Shown: positions 18,313 to 25,844 of the stretch, piece by piece
Numbering within the stretch: position 1 is the first letter of the stretch
Layout of the letters: every line of letters starts with the position of its first letter
From: Sphingobacterium thalpophilum
GTDB taxonomy: Bacteria; Bacteroidota; Bacteroidia; Sphingobacteriales; Sphingobacteriaceae
Direction of reading: 5' to 3'
Length of the DNA: 64,000 nt
Assembly: GCF_038396785.1 (NCBI RefSeq)
Contig: NZ_CP151087.1
Span: forward strand, 1,550,001 to 1,614,000
Translations under genes and position numbers: made by a program
Notes under the pieces: model-generated
Told to the model about the DNA's origin: nothing
Databases searched by the model: none
Seen by the model: only the letters and a program-made list of their open reading frames with translations

Positions 18313-18486
18313 ACTTTATTTCTTCTGTTTTTTGTTGTATCACATTGATCCGTTCCATACGACAAGAATCATGCGAATGCCGTAAAAATACCGTATTTAT
18401 CGATTTTTTCGATTAGCGGAAAACAGGGATTTTTTTCTCCCCCTATTTTCGGCAACTTTGGATTGGATTTTGTAACAGAAAGAACA

Positions 18487-19044
18487 ATGAATCATTTCAA
18501 ATACAGTTATTATAGCAGTGCATTAGCACTCCTCGCGTTACAAATCGCTTGTCAGGAAAAACCAAAACAAGTCGAAGCACCTGTAAGCTCAAGCAAGGCC
18601 ATGGAAAAAGCTGTCGAGGATACTGCCCCAAAAAAAAGTATCTCGTTAAAAACTTCCAAACTGGATAGCATTGACCAAGCAAATGCACAAAGCGTACTGG
18701 AATCTGACGAAATCACCAAAGCTTATGTAAACTTAAGTGCTCGAGACAGTATGATCCGCTTACATGCCAATATACGTATCGATCATCGCTTCTTTGGATA
18801 CGAAGAGGCAGATCATCAGGCTACGAAGTTGCTTTTGTTTTCCATCTTTACAAATGATGTGGAACACAATCCATTTCAACTCAAATTGGGTGCATACTAT
18901 GATACCTCCGACTTAGAAAGTAAAGGTTTAAAACTAAAATATGCTGGCCTAAAGGGCGACTTTGTAGCAGCGAAAATCATAGACGCCACCGATACACCGG
19001 TAGGCACCGTCTACTTCGAAAGAAAATGTGTTGAGATTGAATAA
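18487..19044 (+). CDS. Predicted lipoprotein of unknown function
   Basis: 185 residues from ATG 18487 (the frame extends upstream only to a TTG). The N-terminus is a lipoprotein signal: hydrophobic ALALLALQIAC with the lipobox cysteine at about 22, followed by QEKPKQ. A charged spacer of about 50 residues leads into a domain with YVNLSARDSMIRLHANIRID. No family recognised. It is probably anchored to the outer or inner membrane facing the periplasm. A second small lipoprotein gene follows in the same direction. Confidence 0.7.
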   Translation: MNHFKYSYYSSALALLALQIACQEKPKQVEAPVSSSKAMEKAVEDTAPKKSISLKTSKLDSIDQANAQSVLESDEITKAYVNLSARDSMIRLHANIRIDHRFFGYEEADHQATKLLLFSIFTNDVEHNPFQLKLGAYYDTSDLESKGLKLKYAGLKGDFVAAKIIDATDTPVGTVYFERKCVEIE

Positions 19045-19104
19045 CAAAAACCGTTTCTCAATCTATATGTTTATGAGTAACAACAGTAATTGCGAAAAAT
19101 AACG

Positions 19105-19665
19105 ATGAAGGTAATCTTAAAGACTATGTTTCTGTCCTGCATGGTATTGTTTTTCAGCTGCCAGCAAAAGAATGGAGCTAAAAAATCAGCTGCCGCATTC
19201 AGCAGCACCGCCAGCATAGACTCCATAAAGAAACAAAAAGAGCTAACATCCATATCCGATGATAACCTTTCGCTCTTTAAGCAGCTGTATCCTATTGCTA
19301 TTCTTCGACCGGAAAGCAACGATAGTTTTAAGAAGTATGGCATCGAATTCTCAGGAATATGTTATGCATGCGATCTTGCAGAAATCAAAATTAATAAAAA
19401 ACAACTGCTTTTGGTCAATGTCTGTGATTCCAATGAAATCTATCAAATCAAAGATTTCACCTATAATTTTCGTGACAGCGGCCTCACGATTAAGACTAAA
19501 AATAATGAGTTTTACTTCAAGAAAATAGAAAAAGAGCCCATTTTCGAATTAAAAATCAAGGGGGATTCTCTTTTGTTAAAAAATAAACGTGTCGCAAAAT
19601 ACTACACGCAGAAAGCTTTAGTCGATCAGTTCGAAGTCCATGATTGTGGTGATTTTCAGGGTTAG
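19105..19665 (+). CDS. Predicted lipoprotein of unknown function
   Basis: 186 residues from ATG 19105 (an in-frame TTG at 19090 is unlikely). Lipoprotein signal MKVILKTMFLSCMVLFFSC with the cysteine before QQKNG. The mature part contains ISFxGICYACDLAEIKI-like cysteines (GICYACD) and a beta-rich pattern. No family recognised. It lies 60 bases after the preceding lipoprotein gene and may be co-transcribed with it. Confidence 0.7.
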   Translation: MKVILKTMFLSCMVLFFSCQQKNGAKKSAAAFSSTASIDSIKKQKELTSISDDNLSLFKQLYPIAILRPESNDSFKKYGIEFSGICYACDLAEIKINKKQLLLVNVCDSNEIYQIKDFTYNFRDSGLTIKTKNNEFYFKKIEKEPIFELKIKGDSLLLKNKRVAKYYTQKALVDQFEVHDCGDFQG

Positions 19666-19755
19666 CCCAAACGCGACTCAGCTTGAATTAGTGCATTAAG
19701 ACAGCGCTGCACCGGACATTAACGTAAGATCTTAAAAAGACCAGACAGCAATGAA

Positions 19756-19788
19756 AGCAGGCAGAAGCCAATTTCATGGTTGCCTGCT
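19756..19788 (-). terminator. Hairpin at the end of the NAD operon
   Basis: AGCAGGCA (19756-19763) pairs with TGCCTGCT (19781-19788) and an inner GCCA/TGGT pair extends the stem after a small bulge. It lies 13 bases past the Nudix gene stop, between convergent transcripts. No clear T-run, so moderate support. Confidence 0.5.
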
Positions 19789-19801
19789 CCGTTCGTTAGA
19801 C

Positions 19802-20506
19802 CTATACTTCAAAATAAAAGCCCGATTCAGTAAGTTCTTTATATTTTACCCTGTCAAAACTATAGATCTTTGCAGCCCTGGCACGCCGGTCTTTTTGCTT
19901 ATCGCTGTGGTCGATCAATAAACCCATGCTGAGAATTTTTTTTCGAAAATTCCCACGGTCAATTGACCGCTGCAGAACGGTTTCATACAAATTGTGTAAA
20001 TCGGGCAACGTAAACTGTTTGGGCAAGAGCTCAAAACCGATTGGTTGATAACGAATTTTACCCCTGAGCCGTTGTATGGCGGTGTTCAAGATCTGTTTAT
20101 GGTCAAAAGCGAGATCCAACTTTTCGTCAATACCAAACCATTGCACCGCATCGATATCAACCCCTGCTTCCAACGTATAAGCATCGGGCCTGACAAGTGC
20201 ATAATAGGCAATACTAATGACTCTTCCGCGCGGATCACGAGCTAAGTTTGAAAATGTATAAAGCTGTTCGAGGAAAATATCTTTGAGACCGGCCTCCTCC
20301 TGCAGTTTACGAAGCGCACAGTCGTCGGCGTTCTCATCTTCCTGAATAAAACCGCCAGGAAATGCCCATTTTCCCAAGAAAGGCTCTATTGCCCGTTTGG
20401 TCAATAATACCTTAAGCTGGTTTTTATCAAAGCCGAAGATTACACAGTCAACCGTAACAGCAGGTCTTGGGTAATCATATGTGTATTTTTTTTCGGAGGC
20501 TGTCAT
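19802..20506 (-). CDS. nrtR: NrtR-type Nudix-related transcriptional regulator of NAD metabolism
   Basis: 234 residues: an N-terminal Nudix domain (about 15-150) and a C-terminal winged-helix part (about 155-230, with LPDLHNLYETVLQRSIDR and FRKKILSMGLL), the arrangement of NrtR regulators. The Nudix box reads GFIQEDENADDCALRKLQEE..., where the first catalytic Glu of REUxEE is Lys, so hydrolase activity is probably lost. NrtR proteins sense ADP-ribose or related metabolites and repress NAD genes. It is the last gene of an NAD salvage operon, 3 bases after the preceding stop, and two palindromic operators lie at the operon promoter, so autoregulation is likely. Confidence 0.88.
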   Translation of the reverse strand: MTASEKKYTYDYPRPAVTVDCVIFGFDKNQLKVLLTKRAIEPFLGKWAFPGGFIQEDENADDCALRKLQEEAGLKDIFLEQLYTFSNLARDPRGRVISIAYYALVRPDAYTLEAGVDIDAVQWFGIDEKLDLAFDHKQILNTAIQRLRGKIRYQPIGFELLPKQFTLPDLHNLYETVLQRSIDRGNFRKKILSMGLLIDHSDKQKDRRARAAKIYSFDRVKYKELTESGFYFEV

Positions 20507-20509
20507 CTG

Positions 20510-21436
20510 CTACAAAGTTACTTCGGTTGACAATTTGATCTGGATTCCATACTTCTCCTTTAAAGCCTCAAACTGCTGTAAAGTCTGCGCTTCAAATCCA
20601 GCGATGGGCGACATACAGTCGATCAATAAGGTGATTCGTGACGTAATCGCTCGATCTTGTTCAAAATATTCCAAAATCTGCACGGTTGATGCTAAAACAC
20701 AATGACTGGAAGCTTCACCGGCGATGTATATCGCATCGTAATCGCGAATTGCATCGAGCACAGCATGATTTACGAATTTATTATCGTCATATTCCGCTTT
20801 GATAATACCGTACATTTCCGTATTTGGATCTTGCCCCTTATAAACCAATATCGGTTTGACCTGACGTGCTGCACTGTGAAAATAAAGCATATTGGTAAAT
20901 TGACTCTCCAGCTGCGCCCCCGAAGTCCCTTCCAGACAATGGTATGGCCAGATACACAATTGTTTTTTTCCCTCAGCTTCCAAATGCTGGAGATAATCCA
21001 GCGCTAAGGCCGTATGGTCATTCGCAGCACGCCAGATACCATCGCAGACATCGGCATGGCGAATAATGGTGAATGGCTCCGGATGATTTCCCGCACTGTC
21101 AAGCCACCAATCGGCATGGAAAATCTGCCTTATCGAGTGGCAATCGAGACTACACATGACTTGCGTTAAGGCCTCAATATTACGGTACATCCACTGCGTC
21201 AGACGTTGTACATCGGCCTTTGAACCGTTGACGGCAAGACTACCGATGGATTCCATAAAATCATTTTGGACATCGATCGCCAATAGCAAGGTTCGTTTTT
21301 TATCCAAGGCTGCTGGTTGTATATTTTCTTCCTGTGCCAACATCAACATGTTTGGAATATTATCCTTTTTGCCGCTGGCAATCTGTTGGACATCTACAAT
21401 CTGATCAAATTGTGTTTTTATGTTATTCAGTTTCAT
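20510..21436 (-). CDS. Nicotinamidase / isochorismatase-family amidohydrolase
   Basis: 308 residues from ATG 21436. The cysteine-hydrolase fold is visible: LLLAIDVQNDFMESIGSLAV (catalytic Asp), WPYHCLEGTSGAQL, ILVYKGQDPNTEMYG (Lys), and AGEASSHCVLAST (nucleophile Cys). These follow nicotinamidase (nicotinamide to nicotinate and ammonia) closely. It is larger than PncA, with about 45 extra N-terminal residues. The frame is open a further 61 codons upstream to a TTG at 21619, overlapping nadE, but has no ATG or GTG there, so the start is uncertain. It sits in the NAD operon between nadE and nrtR. Confidence 0.8.
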   Translation of the reverse strand: MKLNNIKTQFDQIVDVQQIASGKKDNIPNMLMLAQEENIQPAALDKKRTLLLAIDVQNDFMESIGSLAVNGSKADVQRLTQWMYRNIEALTQVMCSLDCHSIRQIFHADWWLDSAGNHPEPFTIIRHADVCDGIWRAANDHTALALDYLQHLEAEGKKQLCIWPYHCLEGTSGAQLESQFTNMLYFHSAARQVKPILVYKGQDPNTEMYGIIKAEYDDNKFVNHAVLDAIRDYDAIYIAGEASSHCVLASTVQILEYFEQDRAITSRITLLIDCMSPIAGFEAQTLQQFEALKEKYGIQIKLSTEVTL

Positions 21437-21590
21437 AACATCTATATTTATTTCAACGCAGCCTTCATTTCGCAGAACGATGAAGCCATTAAAGCCTTCT
21501 TCCAGTGAAAAATCATCTTCACTATAGTACTTTTTTGTCCCTTGTTGCCTGTTATGAAGTGCTTGCGTCGACTTCTCGAACCATTTAAAA

Positions 21591-22373
21591 TTAACCTTTG
21601 AATGTAGGCACCGCTGCAAACTTGTGGGCAGATTGTTGTATACGTTTACGAATAATTTCGTCTATAACCGGATGGCCCGATGTACCTTTTAAAATAAACC
21701 CATCGATTTGCGCATAGGTCATACCCAATTCCTCTTCATCGGTCTGCCCCTCCCAAAGACCAGCAGATGGACTTTTATACTGAATAGATTCGGGCACCCC
21801 CAAATATTTGGCTAAGGTATATACTTCCTGTTTGGTAACCATTGCCAGCGGGTTCAGATCATAGGCACCATCGCCCCACTTCGTAAAATAACCTACAGTA
21901 GCTTCGGCCATATTCCCCGTACCAATAACAAATCTACTACCCAATTGTGCTAATTGATACAAATACGTCATACGAACACGTGGACGAATATTAGCAAGGC
22001 TCAAAGCGCGGTTAGTGGCGGTAGCTTCTGCGACAAACTTTTCTTGATGAATGGCCAACGCATCCACCGCGGGTTGAATGTCAAATACATGAAATGGAAA
22101 ATCAAATTTCTGAATAAGCTCCATGGCATGTTGATGGCTTTTACTTTTGTTCATATCACTGCCATACGGCATCAACACCAAGTGGACATCCACCTGTGCC
22201 AGCCGGCATAGGCAAGCGACAACACTGCAGTCTATTCCACCACTCATACCCAATACAAGTCCTTTGCGGTCGGCCGATTTCACCTGTTGGGCAATCCAGG
22301 ATGCCATCAATTGTGCATACTGTGCAACGTTTTCATCCTGGATGAAAAACGGTTTGTTTACGCTATTTTCCAT
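21591..22373 (-). CDS. nadE: NAD synthetase, ammonia-dependent type
   Basis: 260 residues, the length of the single-domain ammonia-dependent enzymes, with no glutaminase domain. Converts nicotinate adenine dinucleotide, ATP and ammonia to NAD. The PP-loop is GMSGGIDCSVVA; the usual SGGxDS has Cys in place of the first Ser. Further family motifs: RPRVRMTYLYQLA, VIGTGNMAEATVGYFTKWGDGAYDLNPLA, and SAGLWEGQTDEEELG. Its ATG overlaps the 3' end of the nicotinamide phosphoribosyltransferase gene by 11 bases, indicating coupled translation. Confidence 0.92.
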   Translation of the reverse strand: MENSVNKPFFIQDENVAQYAQLMASWIAQQVKSADRKGLVLGMSGGIDCSVVACLCRLAQVDVHLVLMPYGSDMNKSKSHQHAMELIQKFDFPFHVFDIQPAVDALAIHQEKFVAEATATNRALSLANIRPRVRMTYLYQLAQLGSRFVIGTGNMAEATVGYFTKWGDGAYDLNPLAMVTKQEVYTLAKYLGVPESIQYKSPSAGLWEGQTDEEELGMTYAQIDGFILKGTSGHPVIDEIIRKRIQQSAHKFAAVPTFKG

Positions 22374-23871
22374 ATACTCGAATTGTTTCAGTTCTTAATC
22401 TATTCCTTATTTCTTCAAAACGCGTTGTGCGTATAAATTCGCCATTCAGATAACATGTTTCCAGCAGATTTCGTTCACCCAGATCGGCGACCGTTTGCGG
22501 TGTAAGATCGTCTATCAAACGAAAATCGTCATTTTCAAAGACCACAGCGACCATCCCCTTTTGCGACTTTTTAAAGTTGCCAGTATCTGTAGCGGGACGT
22601 TTCTGTATCGCTTTAAACTCACCATTGACAATCTCAGCCGTCCCTTTTAACGCAAAGCCAAAGGTATCCCGTGTCACATACTGATAGGTATACGAACCTA
22701 TGCCCAATATGGTATTCGTCGAGGCAAAACCCTTATCCAGCAAACCTTGACAGATCTTATCCGCTCGATCGACTGTAATGGAATCACCGTACACTACGCC
22801 AATATGGGGATCCAGCTCCTTAAAGCCTTTGCTGTTGGTCGTACCACCAAAAAGTTCAAACAAACGTTCGACGATACCTTTCTGCACAGTACTACGATCA
22901 GATGCAGCATCGCCACAGATAATCTTCACAGGATCGCCACTATCGGGACGAATAACAACCTTCCCCTCCCTAGCCATAATAAGATCTTTCAATTGCGGCA
23001 ATACATTGTCAACTACATTCCAGAGGTCGTAGGTATCCGATACGATGGAGATATTTCCACTTGGATACACCGTTGTGATTAAATGTCGAAATGCTTCTAC
23101 CTCGTCCTCTCCGTACGAACACATTACACTGTGCTCCGTCGATGGGGTGTACATCATTACATCACTTTTTGCATGATAGTAGGATTTCAGATACTCCCGA
23201 ACAGACAATGTAGCAGAGACACCGAAGCTCAACAGATGTCCCCCAGCCGTACGATAAGCCGTTTCAGGAGAACCCATACCACGCATGGAAAAATCTCCGG
23301 CCTGCGTAAAGACTTTATTGACGTCGCCCGTTCTCTCGGCAAACCCCGTCAATAACCTTTTATAGCGATCTGCGATTGTCGCTGCAGTCATCGGTGACCA
23401 GATAAAAGCCGATAATTGTGTTTCCAGGTAACCCGGAAGCCAGAAAAAATCGGGATGTGTATTTTCAATCGTAAACATTGGTACGCCGACAGGAACCAAG
23501 CTTCCTTCCTGCAACGCATTTACCTTGATTGGAAGATACCCCAGCCGATGTAAGTCGCGAATATGTTTCGAATCATGCGTCGCCGCAAACTTCGCGTTTG
23601 TATTTTCAAAAACAGTTGCAATTGCCTCTTCGTAAGCCGCCACGACCTCTTCTTCCGGTTGAGCAAAAAAGTTTGCATCAAATGAATTGGTGATTTCGGC
23701 CAAGGCTCCCTGTAATCCAAAAAATACAACATGACTAATACCTTCTATGCGAGACATGCGTGGCGTCCAAGTCTCATAAACCCATTCCGTATGTGTTGGA
23801 TATTGATCCTTATGACACAATTTATAACCATCTGTCCAAAGTATTGGATTCTTGCTCATTGATTTAAACAT
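22363..23871 (-). CDS. nadV: Nicotinamide phosphoribosyltransferase (NadV/NAMPT-like)
   Basis: 502 residues, close to NAMPT (about 490). Transfers a phosphoribosyl group from PRPP to nicotinamide, giving NMN. Motifs: WTDGYKLCHKDQYP at the N-terminus, VSDTYDLWNVVDNVLP, VVIRPDSGDP, VVYGDSITVDRADKI and ILGIGSYTYQYVTRDTFGF. It overlaps the upstream phosphoribosyl-pyrophosphate-synthetase-like gene by 8 bases and nadE downstream by 11. The tight pairing of a PRPP-synthetase-like and a NAMPT-like gene also resembles phage NAD-reconstitution modules (Adps/Namat), so the exact donor sugar is open. Confidence 0.9.
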   Translation of the reverse strand: MFKSMSKNPILWTDGYKLCHKDQYPTHTEWVYETWTPRMSRIEGISHVVFFGLQGALAEITNSFDANFFAQPEEEVVAAYEEAIATVFENTNAKFAATHDSKHIRDLHRLGYLPIKVNALQEGSLVPVGVPMFTIENTHPDFFWLPGYLETQLSAFIWSPMTAATIADRYKRLLTGFAERTGDVNKVFTQAGDFSMRGMGSPETAYRTAGGHLLSFGVSATLSVREYLKSYYHAKSDVMMYTPSTEHSVMCSYGEDEVEAFRHLITTVYPSGNISIVSDTYDLWNVVDNVLPQLKDLIMAREGKVVIRPDSGDPVKIICGDAASDRSTVQKGIVERLFELFGGTTNSKGFKELDPHIGVVYGDSITVDRADKICQGLLDKGFASTNTILGIGSYTYQYVTRDTFGFALKGTAEIVNGEFKAIQKRPATDTGNFKKSQKGMVAVVFENDDFRLIDDLTPQTVADLGERNLLETCYLNGEFIRTTRFEEIRNRLRTETIRVYGK

Positions 23872-24676
23872 AACTTTCAGTCGTTAAGTTAATATAATTT
23901 ATTTTTGGGTGCTCGGTATCCATCATGGAATTGGTGGTAAAGACACTGGTTATTGGTGAATCATCATCCAACAGGGTCCCTTTAAAAATTCGGGCTTCAC
24001 AATGTGTGACCAAAAGATAAACTGCACTGGCTCCCATTTCTTTCAATATTTTCCCGGCCCAAAGAAATGTGCCACCTGCAGAACAGAGGTCATCGACAAT
24101 AATACATTTTGCGCCAAGCGGAATATCTCCAGCCTTAAGTTCCATCCCTTCGATCCGGCCTGTTTGTGGATTTCGCTTTTTCTCAAAAACACAGCTATTT
24201 TCATAGCCGCTGTTGATGTAACGTGCCGCCGCTCCTTTATCCGGGAAAACAATCCGATCATTGTCCGAAAAATCAAGCTTTTCCATCAACTGTGGCAACC
24301 AGTCCAATGCTGGATAAATCCCAACACTGTTCACTAAAAGTTCCAGGGTAACGTGGGAATGCGGTTCGACCACAAACACCTGATCAAATTGCAAACTGTT
24401 GATAAACTCCGCCACATAGTTCAATGTGAATAAATCACCTTCTATTTTGCGATCCATACGGCTATAGGGCATATAATGGATCAATAACCGACAAGTTTCA
24501 GCTTCGGTTTCATCCAACCGCTTCTTGACAAAAAGCAAGCGGATTAAGTCTCCATCTTCTTGATATGTAAATTCGACAAGGTTGTCTTTTAAGATCAACT
24601 GATCAAAATCTTTCACTTTTGTTTCCCCGTTTGGAAATTGTTCTGTGACTACCTGTTGCTTATTTAATACGATCAT
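23864..24676 (-). CDS. Ribose-phosphate pyrophosphokinase-like protein
   Basis: 270 residues, shorter than housekeeping Prs (about 310). Visible: MPYSRMDRKI (ATP-binding flexible region, YxRxDR), FVVEPHSH (metal-binding His region), and the PRPP loop CIIVDDLCSAGGT. It would make PRPP from ribose 5-phosphate and ATP for the adjacent nicotinamide phosphoribosyltransferase. It is the first gene of the operon, directly behind a promoter with two NrtR-type operators. A variant that pyrophosphorylates ADP-ribose cannot be excluded from sequence. Confidence 0.85.
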   Translation of the reverse strand: MIVLNKQQVVTEQFPNGETKVKDFDQLILKDNLVEFTYQEDGDLIRLLFVKKRLDETEAETCRLLIHYMPYSRMDRKIEGDLFTLNYVAEFINSLQFDQVFVVEPHSHVTLELLVNSVGIYPALDWLPQLMEKLDFSDNDRIVFPDKGAAARYINSGYENSCVFEKKRNPQTGRIEGMELKAGDIPLGAKCIIVDDLCSAGGTFLWAGKILKEMGASAVYLLVTHCEARIFKGTLLDDDSPITSVFTTNSMMDTEHPKINYINLTTESYV

Positions 24677-24700
24677 AGCTTTTAATTTTACTTTGTACTA

Positions 24701-24719
24701 TTGAGTATTTTTTACTCAA
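24701..24719. promoter_or_regulatory. NrtR-type operator 1 of the NAD operon
   Basis: TTGAGTA-N5-TACTCAA, a perfect 7-bp palindrome. It lies directly downstream of the -7 box, within the 5' leader, and is repeated 55 bases away (centre to centre) at 24756-24774. No similar site was noticed elsewhere in the window. Assignment to the NrtR-type protein encoded in the same operon is inference. Confidence 0.7.
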
Positions 24720-24750
24720 CAAATATGAGGATTAAATTTAAGCGCGCAAA
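24720..24750 (-). promoter_or_regulatory. Promoter of the NAD operon
   Basis: On the minus strand TTTG (24750-24747), 19 bases, then CATATTTG (24727-24720), one base off the TAnnTTTG consensus. It is exactly bracketed by the two palindromic operators, the expected layout for steric repression. Confidence 0.6.
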
Positions 24751-24755
24751 ATATA

Positions 24756-24774
24756 TTGAGTACTTTTTACTCAT
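24756..24774. promoter_or_regulatory. NrtR-type operator 2 of the NAD operon
   Basis: TTGAGTA-N5-TACTCAT, matching operator 1 in 13 of 14 arm positions and in spacer length, placed 5 bases upstream of the -33 element. Confidence 0.7.
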
Positions 24775-24993
24775 AAAATCACAAAAACACCATAAAACAC
24801 TATCAATCAAATAATTTAGAGAAAGTTAGTTTACTTAAAATTCATCCCCCATTTCTAACTATTGGTCCTAAAGCTGATCTCCTGATTCACCTATATTAAA
24901 CCAAGCATACCTATACCAAGTCGTATCTCATAACAATTTTTAGTCACTATTTAGACAGTTATCATTCATTAATTATACAGTCCACACTGAGTC

Positions 24994-25026
24994 ATCACTG
25001 AACGAGCACTGAACAATCACTGAACA
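24994..25026. repeat. Three tandem 11-base repeats
   Basis: ATCACTGAACG, AGCACTGAACA, ATCACTGAACA in direct succession: core CACTGAAC at an 11-base period, about one DNA helical turn. Possible cooperative binding site; may be chance. Confidence 0.5.
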
Positions 25027-25175
25027 AACAATGTTAAAAGGTAGAATTTGATAGCTCGCTCATCCCCGTTTGGCTACACGGCATCCCGCTCTCCGTTTGA
25101 TTGACGGGCAGAAAGAAAAATACGTGCGACAAGACAGAAAAATGCGATGGAAATATGGACTGCACAGGTCCTATA

Positions 25176-25217
25176 GGAGATGCTCAGGTGATAAAAAACT
25201 GCTGAGCGACAGTCTCC
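25176..25217. other. Nested inverted repeat, possible structured leader
   Basis: GGAGA (25176-25180) with TCTCC (25213-25217) encloses GCTCAG (25182-25187) with CTGAGC (25202-25207), a two-part stem with an internal loop. A competing pairing exists between GACTG (25158-25162) and CAGTC (25210-25214). It lies 134 bases upstream of the next plus-strand gene. No known riboswitch consensus matched. Confidence 0.3.
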
Positions 25218-25350
25218 ATAAAAATTAGCTGATTATAGGGATTGAAATTTTGCGATAAAACAAGATCTTTGTCTATACCAAAGTCAAAAAATTCTTTGTC
25301 AGCAAATTTGTGAGCCGGCGGGGGACTTTAGATTACTTTAAGCATAAAGC

Positions 25351-25842
25351 ATGGAAATAGCCAATCTTATCAAACAGGATATTGAGTCAATCTTACAGAT
25401 TGAATCTCAAGACATCAAACAGTTGGTCGAGGACTATCGCGAAGACTTAATGGATTCGGAAACCTATGACGCCATTGATGCGTACAATATGCTCTATTCG
25501 AATATTTATGAAATGTCCGAGGAAGAATACCTCGATGCTTTTCGCACGTTGGGAGAGGCCTATCCGAAATTTGGCAAGGCCGATGAAAATGACGTCCAAA
25601 AATCAATCGCTGAATTGGAACGATTAAAACATGCCTTTAATGAACTACAACTCCATACGACAGAAGGCAAACAGCTGCTCGCACTACAATTAGCCGTTTT
25701 GGAACTAGATATTCAGGTCTATCGAAAGCTTACCTTGTCGCCGACTACAATGGAGATACAAGCTGAAATCAATTTATTGGAATCCGAATCGTTTGGGTTA
25801 ACCAATCAGATCAATCAGTTTTTAGAGCTATACCACGATTAG
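25351..25842 (+). CDS. Hypothetical protein, helical, cytoplasmic
   Basis: 163 residues, acidic and rich in Leu/Glu, with long predicted helices (for example IAELERLKHAFNELQLHTTE) and no signal peptide or membrane segment. No family recognised. ATG 25351 is the natural start. It is followed 2 bases after its stop by an exported protein and then by a YiiX-type hydrolase, so it is the first gene of a three-gene unit. Confidence 0.7.
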   Translation: MEIANLIKQDIESILQIESQDIKQLVEDYREDLMDSETYDAIDAYNMLYSNIYEMSEEEYLDAFRTLGEAYPKFGKADENDVQKSIAELERLKHAFNELQLHTTEGKQLLALQLAVLELDIQVYRKLTLSPTTMEIQAEINLLESESFGLTNQINQFLELYHD

Positions 25843-25844
25843 TC

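Larger units (their letters stand above)
24677..25350. other. Gene-free stretch between divergent operons
   Basis: 674 bases. The left 100 hold the NAD operon promoter and two operators. The rest contains three tandem 11-base repeats (24994-25026) and an imperfect long hairpin (25176-25217). I saw no coding frame or known RNA family and no clear promoter for the plus-strand genes. Confidence 0.5.

Noticed and set aside
19802..24676. NAD operon as part of a prophage
   Set aside because: No phage structural, integrase or attachment sequence nearby, and gene overlaps and operators fit a resident metabolic operon.
24994..25026. CRISPR array or replication iterons
   Set aside because: Units are 11 bases without spacers, only three copies, and no cas or rep gene is present.
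25176..25217. TPP or SAM riboswitch
   Set aside because: The CTGAG-like letters lack the remaining consensus elements, and the downstream gene is unrelated to thiamine or methionine metabolism.
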